Assembly (NCBI RefSeq): GCF_041821025.1
Contig: NZ_JBGUAY010000002.1
Coordinates: 310,001-374,000 of the forward strand
DNA from: Egicoccus sp. AB-alg6-2
Lineage (GTDB): Bacteria > Actinomycetota > Nitriliruptoria > Nitriliruptorales > Nitriliruptoraceae
DNA: 64,000 nucleotides
Reading direction: 5' to 3'
Made by a program: the position numbers and the translations under genes. The notes under the pieces were generated by a model. The model was not told the origin of the DNA and made no database searches. It worked only from the letters and a program-made list of their open reading frames with translations. Each line of letters starts with the position of its first letter. Position 1 is the stretch's first letter. Of this stretch, positions 1 to 8,948 are shown in pieces.

Positions 1-612
1 TGCTGGATCCAGGTCATGGTCTCCGCCGCGACGGGCTACGGCCCGGAGCAGACCCTGCTGATGGCGCAGATGCTGGACGTCACCGCCCAACGGGACGTCG
101 AGCTGCACCTGACCGACCTCGCCATGCACGACCCGCTGACCGGCCTCGCCAACCGGTTGCTGTTCGACGACCGGCTCCACCAGACGGCCGCCCTGGCGCG
201 CCGCACGGGGGAGCCCTACGGCCTGCTCGTCCTCGACCTCGACGGGTTCAAGCGCGTCAACGACCGCTTCGGGCACGCGGTCGGCGACCGGGTGCTGGTC
301 ACGATCGCCGAGCGGCTGCGGGGCATCACCCGCGACGTCGACACCGTCGCCCGGCTCGGCGGCGACGAGTTCGTCGTGCTGTGCCCCGACGGTGGCGACC
401 GGGCCGGCCTCGATGCGCTGGCCCGCCGCATGCAGGACGCCATCTCGCAACCGATCGTCGTCGGTGACGAGCGCATCATGGTCGGGGTGAGCGTCGGCAT
501 CGAGCAGGGCGCGCCCGAACGCGACCCCCACGAACTCCTGCAGCGCGCCGACGCCGACATGTACGTGAACAAGCGCGCCGCCGCGTGCGCACGGACGGAC
601 TCCCGGGCCTGA
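1..612 (+). CDS. Diguanylate cyclase, C-terminal part (cut by window start)
   Basis: The frame is already open at base 1, so the N-terminus lies outside the window. The first ~30 visible residues, ending in DVTAQRD, read like the tail of a PAS domain followed by its linker helix. A complete GGDEF domain follows, from about [13 protein letters not shown] to the end. The active site LGGDEF is intact, and RDVD five residues before it fits the RxxD product-inhibition I-site. It should make cyclic di-GMP from GTP, probably under control of the missing sensor part. The gene ends 55 bases before the rhodanese gene on the other strand. Confidence 0.9.
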   Translation, partial: CWIQVMVSAATGYGPEQTLLMAQMLDVTAQRDVELHLTDLAMHDPLTGLANRLLFDDRLHQTAALARRTGEPYGLLVLDLDGFKRVNDRFGHAVGDRVLVTIAERLRGITRDVDTVARLGGDEFVVLCPDGGDRAGLDALARRMQDAISQPIVVGDERIMVGVSVGIEQGAPERDPHELLQRADADMYVNKRAAACARTDSRA

Positions 613-667
613 GCCCGCGTCGCGTCAGGACGGGCGGCGCGGGGAGTCGGGACGCCGCATGCGCCGA

Positions 668-985
668 TCAGGCGACGCGCGGATCGCCGCCGCCGTCGGC
701 GACGAACGGCAGGCCGTCACGCGACCACGCCTGCATGCCCCCGTCGAGGTTCTCGACCTCGTAGCCGGCCCGCTTCATGGCCTCGGTGACCGCGCCGCTG
801 CGGTTGCCCGAGCGGCACACCGCCACGAACTCGCGCTCGGCGTCGAGTTCGTCGATGCGCTGGTTGAGCTGGCCCATCGGGATGTGCAGGGCGCCCTCGA
901 TGTGGCCGGCCTGCCACTCGTCCGGCTCGCGGACGTCGAGGAACACCACGTCGTCGCGGCGTGCGTATGCGGTCTTGGGATCCAC
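668..985 (-). CDS. Rhodanese-like single-domain protein
   Basis: This is a 105-residue single rhodanese domain. The first motif is FLDVREPDEWQAGHIEGA. The active-site loop is CRSGNRS, with Cys57 as the persulfide-forming residue, and the C-terminus carries the usual NLDGGMQAW motif. The GTG start is supported by AGGAG about six bases upstream. Such small cytoplasmic proteins carry sulfane sulfur or act as thiosulfate sulfurtransferases; the true substrate cannot be read from sequence. It lies 148 bases downstream of copA on the same strand. It could be co-transcribed with the copper operon, but the gap makes this uncertain. Confidence 0.88.
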   Translation of the reverse strand: MDPKTAYARRDDVVFLDVREPDEWQAGHIEGALHIPMGQLNQRIDELDAEREFVAVCRSGNRSGAVTEAMKRAGYEVENLDGGMQAWSRDGLPFVADGGGDPRVA

Positions 986-1133
986 GCAGGGCTCCTGGGC
1001 GGTGTCGCCGTCGCGGGCGTCGTCGGGGAGGAGTGGTACCGCGCCACCGGCCCGCGCGTCAATGCGGCGGCGGGCCGGGGGAGCGGTGCCGCGCCCGGCG
1101 CAATGCTCGGTGGTCAGCGGCCGTCAGCCGCCG

Positions 1134-3611
1134 TCAACGGCCGAAGCGCCGCAGCCGCAACGAGTTGGTGACGACCGACACGCTGGAGAAGGCCATCGCG
1201 GCCCCGGCGATCATCGGGTTGAGCAGCCCGAGCGCCGCGACCGGGATCGCCGCGGTGTTGTACGCGAACGCCCAGAACAGGTTCTGCCTGATGGTGCGGT
1301 GGGTGCGGCGGGACAGGGCGATCGCGGTCGCGACCCCGTCGAGGTCGCCGCGCATCAGGGTGAGGTCGCTCGATTCGATGGCGACGTCGGTGCCGGTCCC
1401 GATCGCGATCCCGAGGTCGGCCTGGACGAGCGCGGGCGCGTCGTTGACACCGTCGCCGACCATCGCGACCGCATGCCCTTCGGCCTGCAGCCGGGCGACC
1501 TCGGCCTGCTTGTCCTCGGGCAGCACCTCGGCCAGGACCCGGTCGATGCCGACCTGGTCCGCGATCGACTGCGCCGTGCGGTGGTTGTCGCCGGTGATCA
1601 TCGCCACCTGCAGTCCCAGCGCGTGCAGCCGCGCCACGGCGGCCGCCGCGCCGTCCTTGAGCGTGTCCGCGACTGCCAGCACACCGCGTACCTCGCCGTC
1701 CCAGCCGGCGAGGACCGCGGTCCTGCCCGCCGACTCCAGCCGGGTTGCCTCGTCCTCGAGGTGGTTCGGGACGCGCAGTCCCGCGTCGGCCATCAGCTTG
1801 CGGCGGCCGACCGCGACGTCGACGCCGTCCACGCGGCCGCGCACCCCGTGGCCGGCGATGGCCGCGAACGCCGTCGCGGCCGGCAGCTCGCTCCCGGTCC
1901 GCTCGCGGGCACCGGCCGCGATGGCCTGGCCGACCGGATGCTCGGAGTCGGCCTCGACCGCGCCCGCCAGCCGCAGCAGTGTCGGCTCGTCGGTCTGCCC
2001 CGCCACCACGTCGGTCAGCGTCATCTGCCCGTGGGTGAGGGTGCCGGTCTTGTCGAACACGATCGTGGAGACGTCGCGGGTCCGCTCGAGCACCTCCATC
2101 GACTTGATCAGGATGCCGAGCTGGGCGCCGCGTCCCGTCCCCGTCATGGTCGCCATCGGCGTGGCCAGCCCGAGCGCGCACGGGCAGGCGATGATGAGCA
2201 CGGCGACGGCGGCCAGCATCGCGCGGCCGGTGTCGCCGGTGGCCAGGGTCCATCCGAGGAACGTCGTCAGCGCGATCGCGATGACGGTGGGTACGAAGAT
2301 CGCCGAGACCCGGTCCGCGAGCCGCTGCAGGTCGGACTTGCCGGCCTGGGCGTCCTCGACCAGGCGCACGATCTGCGCCAGTGCGCTGTCGGCGCCGACG
2401 GCGGTGGCGGCGACGGTCAGCACGCCCGAGGCGTTGACGGTCGCGCCGGCGACTCGGCTGCCGACCGCCTTCTCGACCGGGACGGACTCGCCGGTGAGCA
2501 TCGACTCGTCCACGGCGGAGGCGCCCTCGACGACCTCGCCGTCGACCGGGATCTTCTCGCCGGGACGGACCTTCACGAGGTCACCGACGACGACCTCCTC
2601 GACGTCGACCAGCTGCTCGACGCCGTCGCGGACGACCCGGGCCTGCTTGGCCCCCAGCTCGAGCAGCGAGCGGATGGCGCGGCCGGCGTTGCCCTTGGCG
2701 CGCGCCTCGAGGTAGCGGCCCAGGACGATGAAGGCGATGATCACGACCTGTGCCTCGTAGTACAGGTCGTGCCCGCCGGTGACCAGCTCCCAGGTGGAGA
2801 ACAGGTAGGCCGCCAGCGTGCCCATGGCGATGAGGGTGTCCATGTTGGCGCTGAGGTGGCGGGCCCGGCGCCCGGCCTCGCGCAGGAACGGCCAGCCGAT
2901 GTAGAACTGGACCGGGGTGGCGACGAGGAACATCGCCAGCCGCATGCCCGGGTTCATCACGGCGAAGTCGTGGTAGAGCATCGTCGAGAGCAGGAACAGC
3001 GCCGGGCCGGTGACCAGCACGAGCCGGCGTCCCCACAGGCGACGGTGGGCGGCTTCCTCGCGGTCGGCCCGCTCGGCCCGCTCGGCCGCCGTGGGACCGG
3101 CGTGGGCCGGGGACGCCGAGGCCGCCGAGGTGGTATCCGCCCCGGCGTCGCCGGTCGGGGTGCTGGTCTCGACGCCGTAGCCGGCCGCCTCGATCGCCGC
3201 CCGCCAGCCCGCCGGGTCGGCGTCGCCGTCGGCGGTGACCCTCGCCACACCGGTGGCGAAGTTGACCTCGGCCGCCGTGACACCCGGTTGCTGCTCGAGT
3301 GCCCGCTGCACGCGGGCGGAGCACGACCCGCAGGTCATGCCGGTGACCTGCAGGCGGTGCACGGCGGGCGTCGCCGGCGCGGGTTCGGGCAGGACGAGCG
3401 TGTACCCCGTCTTGTCGACCGCCGCGCGCAGCGCATCGAGGTCGGCGTCGGGCTCGAGCTGCACGCGGGCGCTGCCCGTGGCGAAGTTCACCTCGGCGTC
3501 GGCGACGCCGGGCTGCCGGGCGAGCGTGCGCTGGACCCGTGCGGCACACGACCCACAGGTCATGCCCTCGACGGGAAGGTCGAGCGAACGCGTCGGCGCC
3601 TCGGTGCTCAT
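1134..3611 (-). CDS. copA: Copper-exporting P1B-type ATPase CopA
   Basis: This 825-residue protein pumps Cu(I) out of the cytoplasm using ATP. It has two N-terminal heavy-metal domains with GMTCGSC sites (Cys19/Cys22 and Cys94/Cys97), then a charged linker and about eight membrane segments. The core motifs are complete: TGES actuator loop, membrane [12 protein letters not shown] with the phosphorylated Asp, SEHPVG for nucleotide binding and [10 protein letters not shown] hinge. YN in the seventh segment and MAFSS in the eighth identify the Cu(I) (IB-1) subtype. AGGAG precedes the ATG by seven bases. The gene starts 17 bases after csoR, so the two form an operon under the CsoR operator upstream. 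Confidence 0.97.
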   Translation of the reverse strand: MSTEAPTRSLDLPVEGMTCGSCAARVQRTLARQPGVADAEVNFATGSARVQLEPDADLDALRAAVDKTGYTLVLPEPAPATPAVHRLQVTGMTCGSCSARVQRALEQQPGVTAAEVNFATGVARVTADGDADPAGWRAAIEAAGYGVETSTPTGDAGADTTSAASASPAHAGPTAAERAERADREEAAHRRLWGRRLVLVTGPALFLLSTMLYHDFAVMNPGMRLAMFLVATPVQFYIGWPFLREAGRRARHLSANMDTLIAMGTLAAYLFSTWELVTGGHDLYYEAQVVIIAFIVLGRYLEARAKGNAGRAIRSLLELGAKQARVVRDGVEQLVDVEEVVVGDLVKVRPGEKIPVDGEVVEGASAVDESMLTGESVPVEKAVGSRVAGATVNASGVLTVAATAVGADSALAQIVRLVEDAQAGKSDLQRLADRVSAIFVPTVIAIALTTFLGWTLATGDTGRAMLAAVAVLIIACPCALGLATPMATMTGTGRGAQLGILIKSMEVLERTRDVSTIVFDKTGTLTHGQMTLTDVVAGQTDEPTLLRLAGAVEADSEHPVGQAIAAGARERTGSELPAATAFAAIAGHGVRGRVDGVDVAVGRRKLMADAGLRVPNHLEDEATRLESAGRTAVLAGWDGEVRGVLAVADTLKDGAAAAVARLHALGLQVAMITGDNHRTAQSIADQVGIDRVLAEVLPEDKQAEVARLQAEGHAVAMVGDGVNDAPALVQADLGIAIGTGTDVAIESSDLTLMRGDLDGVATAIALSRRTHRTIRQNLFWAFAYNTAAIPVAALGLLNPMIAGAAMAFSSVSVVTNSLRLRRFGR

Positions 3612-3628
3612 GGCGGCAGCTCCTGTCG

Positions 3629-3898
3629 TCAGGACTTGACGAGTCGTTCGATGGCCTTGGTGGCCTCGGTGACCATCGCGCGGGCCTTGTCGGCGTCGCC
3701 CTCGGCGGCCGCGTTGGCGACACAGTGGCCGACGTGTTCGTCGAGCAGGCCGATGGCGACGTTCTGCAGCGCGCCGCTGACGGCGGCGATCTGCTGGAGG
3801 ACGTCGATGCAGTACACGTCCTCGTCGATCATGCGCTGGAGGCCGCGTACCTGGCCCTCGATGCGCCGCAGCCGCCCGAGGTACTGGTCCTTCGTCAT
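3629..3898 (-). CDS. csoR: CsoR-family copper-sensing repressor
   Basis: This 89-residue all-helical repressor starts [20 protein letters not shown], typical of the DUF156/CsoR family. The Cu(I) ligands Cys30, His55 and Cys59 (in YCIDVL and LLDEHVGHC) are all present, as in Mycobacterium tuberculosis CsoR, so copper rather than nickel or formaldehyde sensing is likely. Upon binding Cu(I) it should release the operator at 3963-3979 and allow csoR-copA transcription. An in-frame ATG at 3949 would add 17 residues. The predicted transcription start falls almost on that codon and the family rarely has such an extension, so I prefer 3898. Confidence 0.93.
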   Translation of the reverse strand: MTKDQYLGRLRRIEGQVRGLQRMIDEDVYCIDVLQQIAAVSGALQNVAIGLLDEHVGHCVANAAAEGDADKARAMVTEATKAIERLVKS

Positions 3899-3962
3899 GG
3901 TGTAGCCGCGCAACGTGTCGCCTCGCTGTCGGGGACGCTCAAAGGTCATGGACGTCACATGG

Positions 3963-3993
3963 ATACCGTACGGGGGTATGGCATCAGGCGCAA
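3963..3993 (-). promoter_or_regulatory. csoR-copA promoter with CsoR operator
   Basis: On the minus strand, TTGCGC (3988-3993) and TACGGT (3965-3970) are separated by exactly 17 bases and serve as -35 and -10 candidates. The dyad ATACC-N7-GGTAT, GC-rich in the middle (3963-3979, minus strand ATACCCCCGTACGGTAT), covers the -10 and spacer and matches the ATACCC...GGGTAT form of CsoR operators. Its place directly upstream of csoR supports autorepression. Confidence 0.8.
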
Positions 3994-4098
3994 GACCGCT
4001 GCGATCCGCGGCGTGGTGACGACCGTCGGCCGGTTGGCACTTCCGGCCCGCGCCGCGTCGGCCTACGGTTGGTCGCCACCACGGACCGAAGGAACCTC

Positions 4099-6273
4099 GT
4101 GCCAACGCGGGCCGACACCACCACCATCGCCGGACTCACGGTCGACCGGGACCTGCAGCGCTTCGTCGACGAGGAGCTGCTGCCGGACTCCGGCGTCGAC
4201 ACCGAGGGGTTCTGGCCCGGCCTGGCCGAACTGATCGCGAGGTTCACGCCCCGCAACCGCGAGCTGTTGGCGCACCGCGCCGACCTGCAGGCGCGGATCG
4301 ACCAGTGGCACCGCGACGAGGGGGACGGCCTCGCCGATCCCGCCGCCTACCGGCGGATGCTCGACGAGATCGGATATCTGCGCCCGGACCCGGACGATCC
4401 GCGCATCTCGGGTGACGTGCCGGTGGACCCCGAGATCGGCGAGATCGCCGGGCCGCAGCTGGTGGTCCCCGTCACCAATGCCCGGTACGCGGTCAATGCG
4501 GCCAACGCCCGGTGGGGTTCGCTCTACGACGCGCTCTACGGCACCGACGCCCTGGGCGACCTGCCGCCGGCGGGTGCCTACGACCCGGCGCGCGGTGCCC
4601 GCGTCGTCGCCTGGGCGGCCGACTTCCTCGACACGGCGGTTCCGCTGCGCGACGCCTCGCACGCCGACGCGACCGGCTACGTCGTCCGTGACGGCGCCCT
4701 GCGGGCGGAGATCGCCGACGGCAGCACCGGCCTGCTCGACCCCGGCGCGTTCGCCGGTCACCTCGGCGACGCGGACGCGCCCGAGTCGGTGCTGCTCGAG
4801 CACCACGGCCTCGGCGTCCAGCTGCTGTTCGATCGCGACCACCCGGTCGGCGCCGAGCATCCGGCCGGCCTGGCCGACGTGCTGCTCGAGGCCGCGGTGA
4901 CCGTCATCATGGACCTCGAGGACTCGGTCGCCGCCGTCGACGCCGCCGACAAGGTGCTCGGCTACCGCAACTGGCTCGGGTTGATGCGCGGCGACCTCAG
5001 CGCCGACGTCGACAAGGACGGCCGCAGCTTCGTCCGCCGGCTCGAACCCGACCCGGTGTTCACCGCACCCGACGGCTCGGCGCGTCGTCGCCGCCGGCGT
5101 TCGCTGCTGCTCGTGCGCAACGTCGGCCTGCTGATGACCACACCGGCGATCCTCGACGGCGACGGCGACGAGGTCTTCGAGGGCCTGCTCGACAGTGTCT
5201 TCACCGTGCTCGCCGCCTGTCACGACCGGCGGCGCGACACGGCCGACCGCAACTCCGCCGTCGGCGCGGTCTACGTCGTCAAGCCCAAGCTGCACGGCCC
5301 CGACGAGGTCGCCTTCACCTGCGAGGTCTTCGCCGCGGTCGAGGAACTGCTGGGCCTGCCGGCCAACACGATCCGGCTCGGGCTGATGGACGAGGAACGA
5401 CGCACCTCGGCCAACCTGCCCGCCTGTGTCGCGGTGGCGGGGGCGCGGCTGGCGTTCATCAACACCGGCTTCCTCGACCGCACCGGCGACGAGATGCACA
5501 CCGCGATGGAGGCCGGCGCCATGGTGCGCAAGGCCGACATGAAGTCGCAGCCGTGGTTGCAGGCGTACGAGGACCGCAACGTCGACGTCGGTCTCGCGGC
5601 CGGCCTGCGGGGCCGGGCCCAGATCGGCAAGGGCATGTGGGCCGCGCCCGACCGGATGCAGGCGATGCTCGAGGAGAAGATCGGCCATCCGAAGGCGGGT
5701 GCCAACTGCGCCTGGGTGCCCTCGCCGACGGCCGCCACGCTGCACGCGACCCACTACCACCTGGTCGACGTCCACGAACGCCAGGCCGAACTGCTCGACC
5801 GCAGTCCCGCGTCGCTGGACGACCTGCTGACCCTGCCGCTCGCCGACGGCCAGCCGTGGTCGGCGGAGGAGCGCCGGGCGGAGGTCGACAACAACGTGCA
5901 GGGCATCCTCGGCTACGTCGTGCGCTGGGTCGACCAGGGCATCGGCGTGTCGAAGGTGCCCGACCTGTCCGGCACGGCACTCATGGAGGACCGGGCGACG
6001 TGCCGCATCTCGTCGCAGCACGTCGCCAACTGGCTCCGCCACGGCGTGGTCACCGAGGACGAGGTGATGGCGTCGTTCCGGCGCATGGCCGCCGTCGTCG
6101 ACGAGCAGAACGCGGGCGATCCCGCCTACCGGCCGATGGCACCCGGGTTCGACGGGCCCGCGTTCCAGGCCGCGGTCGACCTCGTGTTCGAGGGCCGCGA
6201 GCAGCCGTCGGGCTACACCGAACCGATCCTGCACCGCCGGCGCCAGGAGGTGAAGCAGGCAGCGCAGGACTGA
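4099..6273 (+). CDS. glcB: Malate synthase G
   Basis: This 724-residue monomeric malate synthase condenses glyoxylate with acetyl-CoA to malate, the second step of the glyoxylate shunt. Recognisable family stretches are VVPVTNARYAVNAANARWGS near the N-terminus, the acidic metal/catalytic region MDLEDSVAAVDAADK, LLVRNVGLLMT, and GLMDEERRTSANLPAC, which corresponds to the family signature MDEERRT. Length fits form G (about 720-740), not form A (about 530). I choose the GTG at 4099 because GAAGGA lies just upstream. The frame extends to a TTG at 4069 without a ribosome site. Isocitrate lyase is not in this window. Confidence 0.93.
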   Translation: MPTRADTTTIAGLTVDRDLQRFVDEELLPDSGVDTEGFWPGLAELIARFTPRNRELLAHRADLQARIDQWHRDEGDGLADPAAYRRMLDEIGYLRPDPDDPRISGDVPVDPEIGEIAGPQLVVPVTNARYAVNAANARWGSLYDALYGTDALGDLPPAGAYDPARGARVVAWAADFLDTAVPLRDASHADATGYVVRDGALRAEIADGSTGLLDPGAFAGHLGDADAPESVLLEHHGLGVQLLFDRDHPVGAEHPAGLADVLLEAAVTVIMDLEDSVAAVDAADKVLGYRNWLGLMRGDLSADVDKDGRSFVRRLEPDPVFTAPDGSARRRRRRSLLLVRNVGLLMTTPAILDGDGDEVFEGLLDSVFTVLAACHDRRRDTADRNSAVGAVYVVKPKLHGPDEVAFTCEVFAAVEELLGLPANTIRLGLMDEERRTSANLPACVAVAGARLAFINTGFLDRTGDEMHTAMEAGAMVRKADMKSQPWLQAYEDRNVDVGLAAGLRGRAQIGKGMWAAPDRMQAMLEEKIGHPKAGANCAWVPSPTAATLHATHYHLVDVHERQAELLDRSPASLDDLLTLPLADGQPWSAEERRAEVDNNVQGILGYVVRWVDQGIGVSKVPDLSGTALMEDRATCRISSQHVANWLRHGVVTEDEVMASFRRMAAVVDEQNAGDPAYRPMAPGFDGPAFQAAVDLVFEGREQPSGYTEPILHRRRQEVKQAAQD

Positions 6274-6321
6274 CGCGGCGGCTCCGTGGCCCGGTCCGGT
6301 GCCGGAGGCCGGTCATCATCC

Positions 6322-6343
6322 GGTCACCAGGAGGTCACCAGGA
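6322..6343. repeat. Tandem 11-bp repeat overlapping a stop codon
   Basis: GGTCACCAGGA occurs twice in direct succession (6322-6332 and 6333-6343). The right copy contains the stop codon of the minus-strand CDF transporter gene (TCA at 6335-6337). The left copy supplies a second identical stop context just downstream. It looks like a recent small tandem duplication. Confidence 0.8.
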
Positions 6344-7258
6344 GGTGCGTTCGCAGTCGTCGCAGGCCGCGTGGTCGGCGGGTTCGACCTGCACGGTCGC
6401 ATGCCCGACGCCGTGGTGGCGGAGCAGGCGGCGGGCGCCGTCGAGGGCGGCGTGGCCGTCCGAGCCGGGGGACAACCGCAGGTGCACGGACCCGACGTCC
6501 ATGCCCGACGTGAGCGTCCACAGGTGCAGGTCGTGGACCGAGGCGACGCCGTCGAGCTCGCCGAGCTGCTGTTCGACGGCCGCCACATCGAGGTGGGGCG
6601 GCGCCGACTGCAGCAGCACCCGCAACGCCTTGCGTCCGAGGCGCCAGGCCCGGGGCAGCACGAACCCACCGATCGCGAGCGCGAACAGCGGATCGGCCCG
6701 GGTGAACCCCGTCGTCAGGCTCACGACGGCGGAGGCGACGACCCCGACGGACGCGAGCATGTCGGCGAGTACCTCGAGGTAGGCGCCCTCGACGTTGAGC
6801 GAGGCCGCCGCGCCGGCGCGCAGCAGCAGGAAGGCCGCGAGGTTGACCAGCAGGCCCACCGCCCCGATCAGCAGCATCGGCAGGGCCAGCACCTCCGGCG
6901 GTGCGCTCAACCGGCGCACGGCCTCGACGATGATGAAGAGCGCGACGGCGGCGAGCAGCAGGGCGTTGGCGAGCGCGGCCAGGATCTCCAGGCGGTAGAG
7001 CCCGAAGCTGCGCTGGGGAGCGTGCCCGCCCCGACCGGCGACCTGGATGGCCGCGAGCGCCATGGAGATGCCCAGGACGTCGGTGAACATGTGACCGGCG
7101 TCCGACAGCAGCGCGAGCGAGTTGGTGAGCAGACCGCCGACGAGTTCGACGACGAAGAAGCCGCCGATGAGGAGCAGTGCCGCCACCAGCCGGCGCTTGT
7201 AGGCGGCGCCGGCGTGGAGCGCGACCGCCGCGGACCCGTGGTCGTGGGCGTCACCCAT
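6335..7258 (-). CDS. Cation diffusion facilitator (Zn2+/metal efflux)
   Basis: This 307-residue transporter of the CDF family (CzcD/ZitB type) has six predicted membrane segments and a cytoplasmic C-terminal domain. The second segment carries the metal site His56-xxx-Asp60 (SDAGHMFTD). The matching site in the fifth segment reads Glu162-xxx-Asp166 (YLEVLAD), where most zinc members have His-xxx-Asp. The N-terminus is His-rich (GDAHDHG) and the C-terminus ends in a Cys pair (CDDC, 299-302). The start overlaps the end of arsR by eight bases, so the pair forms a regulator-exporter operon and the substrate is most likely zinc. Confidence 0.93.
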   Translation of the reverse strand: MGDAHDHGSAAVALHAGAAYKRRLVAALLLIGGFFVVELVGGLLTNSLALLSDAGHMFTDVLGISMALAAIQVAGRGGHAPQRSFGLYRLEILAALANALLLAAVALFIIVEAVRRLSAPPEVLALPMLLIGAVGLLVNLAAFLLLRAGAAASLNVEGAYLEVLADMLASVGVVASAVVSLTTGFTRADPLFALAIGGFVLPRAWRLGRKALRVLLQSAPPHLDVAAVEQQLGELDGVASVHDLHLWTLTSGMDVGSVHLRLSPGSDGHAALDGARRLLRHHGVGHATVQVEPADHAACDDCERTSW

Positions 7259-7649
7259 GGCCGCGCTCGGCGGTCGCCGCGCCGTGACGCAGGTGTTCGC
7301 GTGACAGGTCCAGCAGCAGGCGGACGTGGGCGTCGTCCAGGCGGTAGTGCACGTGCCGGCCCTCGCGTCGGCTGCGGACCACGCCGGCGGTCCGAAGCAG
7401 ACGCAGGGCCTGCGAGACCGAGGTCTCGGAGGCCTCGACCAGCTCGGCCAGGTCACCGACGCACAACTCGCCGGCCTCGACGAGTGCGTACAGGATGCGC
7501 GCGCGGGACGGTTCACCGAGCAGCCGGAACAGCTCGGCCAGCTGTTCGGCCTCGGCCCGCGACACCAGCGAGGCCCGGACGATGGCGGTCCGCGCCGACG
7601 AGGACGTGGCGTCGCACTGCTCGGCGACCGTGACGGTCGAATCGGACAC
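7251..7649 (-). CDS. ArsR/SmtB-family zinc-responsive repressor
   Basis: This 132-residue winged-helix repressor starts at a GTG with GGGGAGGG seven bases upstream. The alpha5 metal site is complete: Asp106, His108, His119 and His122, equivalent to SmtB Asp104/His106/His117/Glu120. Part of the alpha3N site is also present: Cys63 and Asp66 in LCVGD, and Cys12 near the N-terminus. Spacing matches SmtB with a +2 offset throughout. It should bind its operator at 7678-7703 when metal-free and release it with Zn(II), inducing itself and the downstream CDF exporter. Cobalt or cadmium sensing cannot be excluded. Confidence 0.92.
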   Translation of the reverse strand: MSDSTVTVAEQCDATSSSARTAIVRASLVSRAEAEQLAELFRLLGEPSRARILYALVEAGELCVGDLAELVEASETSVSQALRLLRTAGVVRSRREGRHVHYRLDDAHVRLLLDLSREHLRHGAATAERGHG

Positions 7650-7677
7650 CGAAGCCCTCCCCGGCGGCGACGGACGG

Positions 7678-7727
7678 GACACCTGCACACCTGTGCAGAT
7701 GTTCCGGCGTGGGCATGTCGGCGTCAA
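7678..7727 (-). promoter_or_regulatory. arsR-CDF promoter with 12-2-12 SmtB-type operator
   Basis: The inverted repeat has arms GACACCTGCACA (7678-7689) and TGTGCAGATGTT (7692-7703) around CC. Ten of twelve positions pair, and the inner seven are perfect. This is the classical 12-2-12 geometry of SmtB/CzrA operators. On the minus strand TTGACG (7722-7727) and GAACAT (7699-7704) with a 17-base spacer are -35/-10 candidates, and the operator covers the -10 element. Confidence 0.82.
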
Positions 7728-7784
7728 CCCGGCGACCTGCCATCATGCGCGCTCGACCCGCCGCCGCCACGGGAGCAGGACCAG

Positions 7785-8879
7785 GTGAGTACCGCACTGC
7801 AGGGCCTCCGCGTCGTCGAACTCGGCGGGATCGGTCCCGGACCCCACGCCGCGATGGTGCTGGCCGACCTCGGCGCCGACGTCGTCCGCATCGAGCGGCC
7901 CGCCGGGGGACTGCAGCTGGGCGACCCGACCCGCGACCCGGTCCTGCGCGGCCGCCGATCGGTCCATGCCGACCTGCGCGACGCGGACGACCTCGAGGCC
8001 GTCCTGACGCTGCTCGACCACGCCGACGTCCTCGTCGACGGGTTCCGCCCGGGCGTCACCGACCGGCTCGGCCTGGGGCCCGAGGCGCTGGCGCGGCGCA
8101 ACCCCCGCCTGATCTACGGCCGCATCACCGGCTGGGGCGCCGAGGGACCGCTCAGCCAGCGGGCGGGACACGACCTCAACTACCTCTCGCTGACCGGCGT
8201 GCTGCACGCGATCGGGCCACGCGAGCGCCCGAGCGTCCCGCTCAACCTGGTCGGGGACTACGGCGGTGGCTCGCTCTACCTCGTCATCGGCATCCTTGCG
8301 GCGCTCGCCGAGCGGGAGCGCTCGGGCCTCGGGCAGGTCGTGGACGCCGCCATCGTGGACGGGGTGGCGAACGTCGCCCAACTGGTCTGGGGCATGCGTG
8401 GCCAGGGACTGTGGAACGACGAGCGTGGCACCAACCTGCTGGACGGCGGCGCACCGTTCTACGACACCTACGCCTGCGCGGACGGACGCCATGTCGCCGT
8501 CGGCGCCCTCGAGCCGGCGTTCTACGCCCAGCTGCTGGTCGGGCTCGGGCTGGACGGGCAGGACCTGCCGGCGCAGTACGACGTCGCCGGCTGGCCGCAG
8601 CTTCGCCGACGGTTCACCGAGGTGTTCGCGACCCGTCCCCGCGACGCGTGGGCCGCGGTGTTCGCCGACACCGACGCGTGCGTGACCCCCGTGCTGGGTT
8701 TCGACGAGGCGCCAGAACACCCCCACCTCGCGGCGCGCGGCACGATCACCGAGGTCGACGGCGTCCCCCAGGCCGCCCCCGCGCCACGCCTGTCGCGCAC
8801 GCCCGCCGTGGCACCCACGCGGGCGCCGGCGCCGGGCAGCACCGGACTCGCGGAGGCCGTGGCCGACTGGCGCGGCTGA
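7785..8879 (+). CDS. Alpha-methylacyl-CoA racemase (CoA-transferase family III fold)
   Basis: This 364-residue family III CoA-transferase fold protein most resembles alpha-methylacyl-CoA racemase. It has the racemase catalytic elements His in [13 protein letters not shown] and Asp in [10 protein letters not shown], which in mycobacterial MCR form the proton-transfer pair. True CoA-transferases of this fold use a different catalytic Asp. The enzyme epimerises the 2-methyl centre of branched acyl-CoAs, for example from methyl-branched fatty acids or sterol side chains, so that beta-oxidation can proceed. The GTG start has GGAGCAGGA just upstream. It stands alone, between the divergent arsR and the convergent YbjN gene. 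Confidence 0.85.
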   Translation: MSTALQGLRVVELGGIGPGPHAAMVLADLGADVVRIERPAGGLQLGDPTRDPVLRGRRSVHADLRDADDLEAVLTLLDHADVLVDGFRPGVTDRLGLGPEALARRNPRLIYGRITGWGAEGPLSQRAGHDLNYLSLTGVLHAIGPRERPSVPLNLVGDYGGGSLYLVIGILAALAERERSGLGQVVDAAIVDGVANVAQLVWGMRGQGLWNDERGTNLLDGGAPFYDTYACADGRHVAVGALEPAFYAQLLVGLGLDGQDLPAQYDVAGWPQLRRRFTEVFATRPRDAWAAVFADTDACVTPVLGFDEAPEHPHLAARGTITEVDGVPQAAPAPRLSRTPAVAPTRAPAPGSTGLAEAVADWRG

Positions 8880-8883
8880 CCGG

Positions 8884-8948
8884 CCCGTCGTTCAACTCGC
8901 CCGCCGCTCAACTCGCCCGTCGGTCAACCGGGCCCGTCGGTCAACCGG
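8884..8948. repeat. Four tandem 16-17 bp repeats between convergent genes
   Basis: Four consecutive units fill the gap between the racemase and the convergent YbjN-like gene: CCCGTCGTTCAACTCG (8884-8899), CCCGCCGCTCAACTCG (8900-8915), CCCGTCGGTCAACCGGG (8916-8932) and CCCGTCGGTCAACCGG (8933-8948). Each contains TCAAC. In the last unit this TCA is the stop codon of the minus-strand gene. The pattern suggests successive duplication of a gene 3' end. Confidence 0.88.

Noticed and set aside
777-3905. A 1042-residue open frame on the plus strand
   Set aside because: It runs antisense through copA and csoR. Its Arg/Gly/Ala-rich composition is a high-GC shadow, and the minus-strand genes have full family motifs.
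4063-6234. A 723-residue open frame on the minus strand
   Set aside because: It is antisense to malate synthase G, which has all family signatures. No motif is seen in the shadow.
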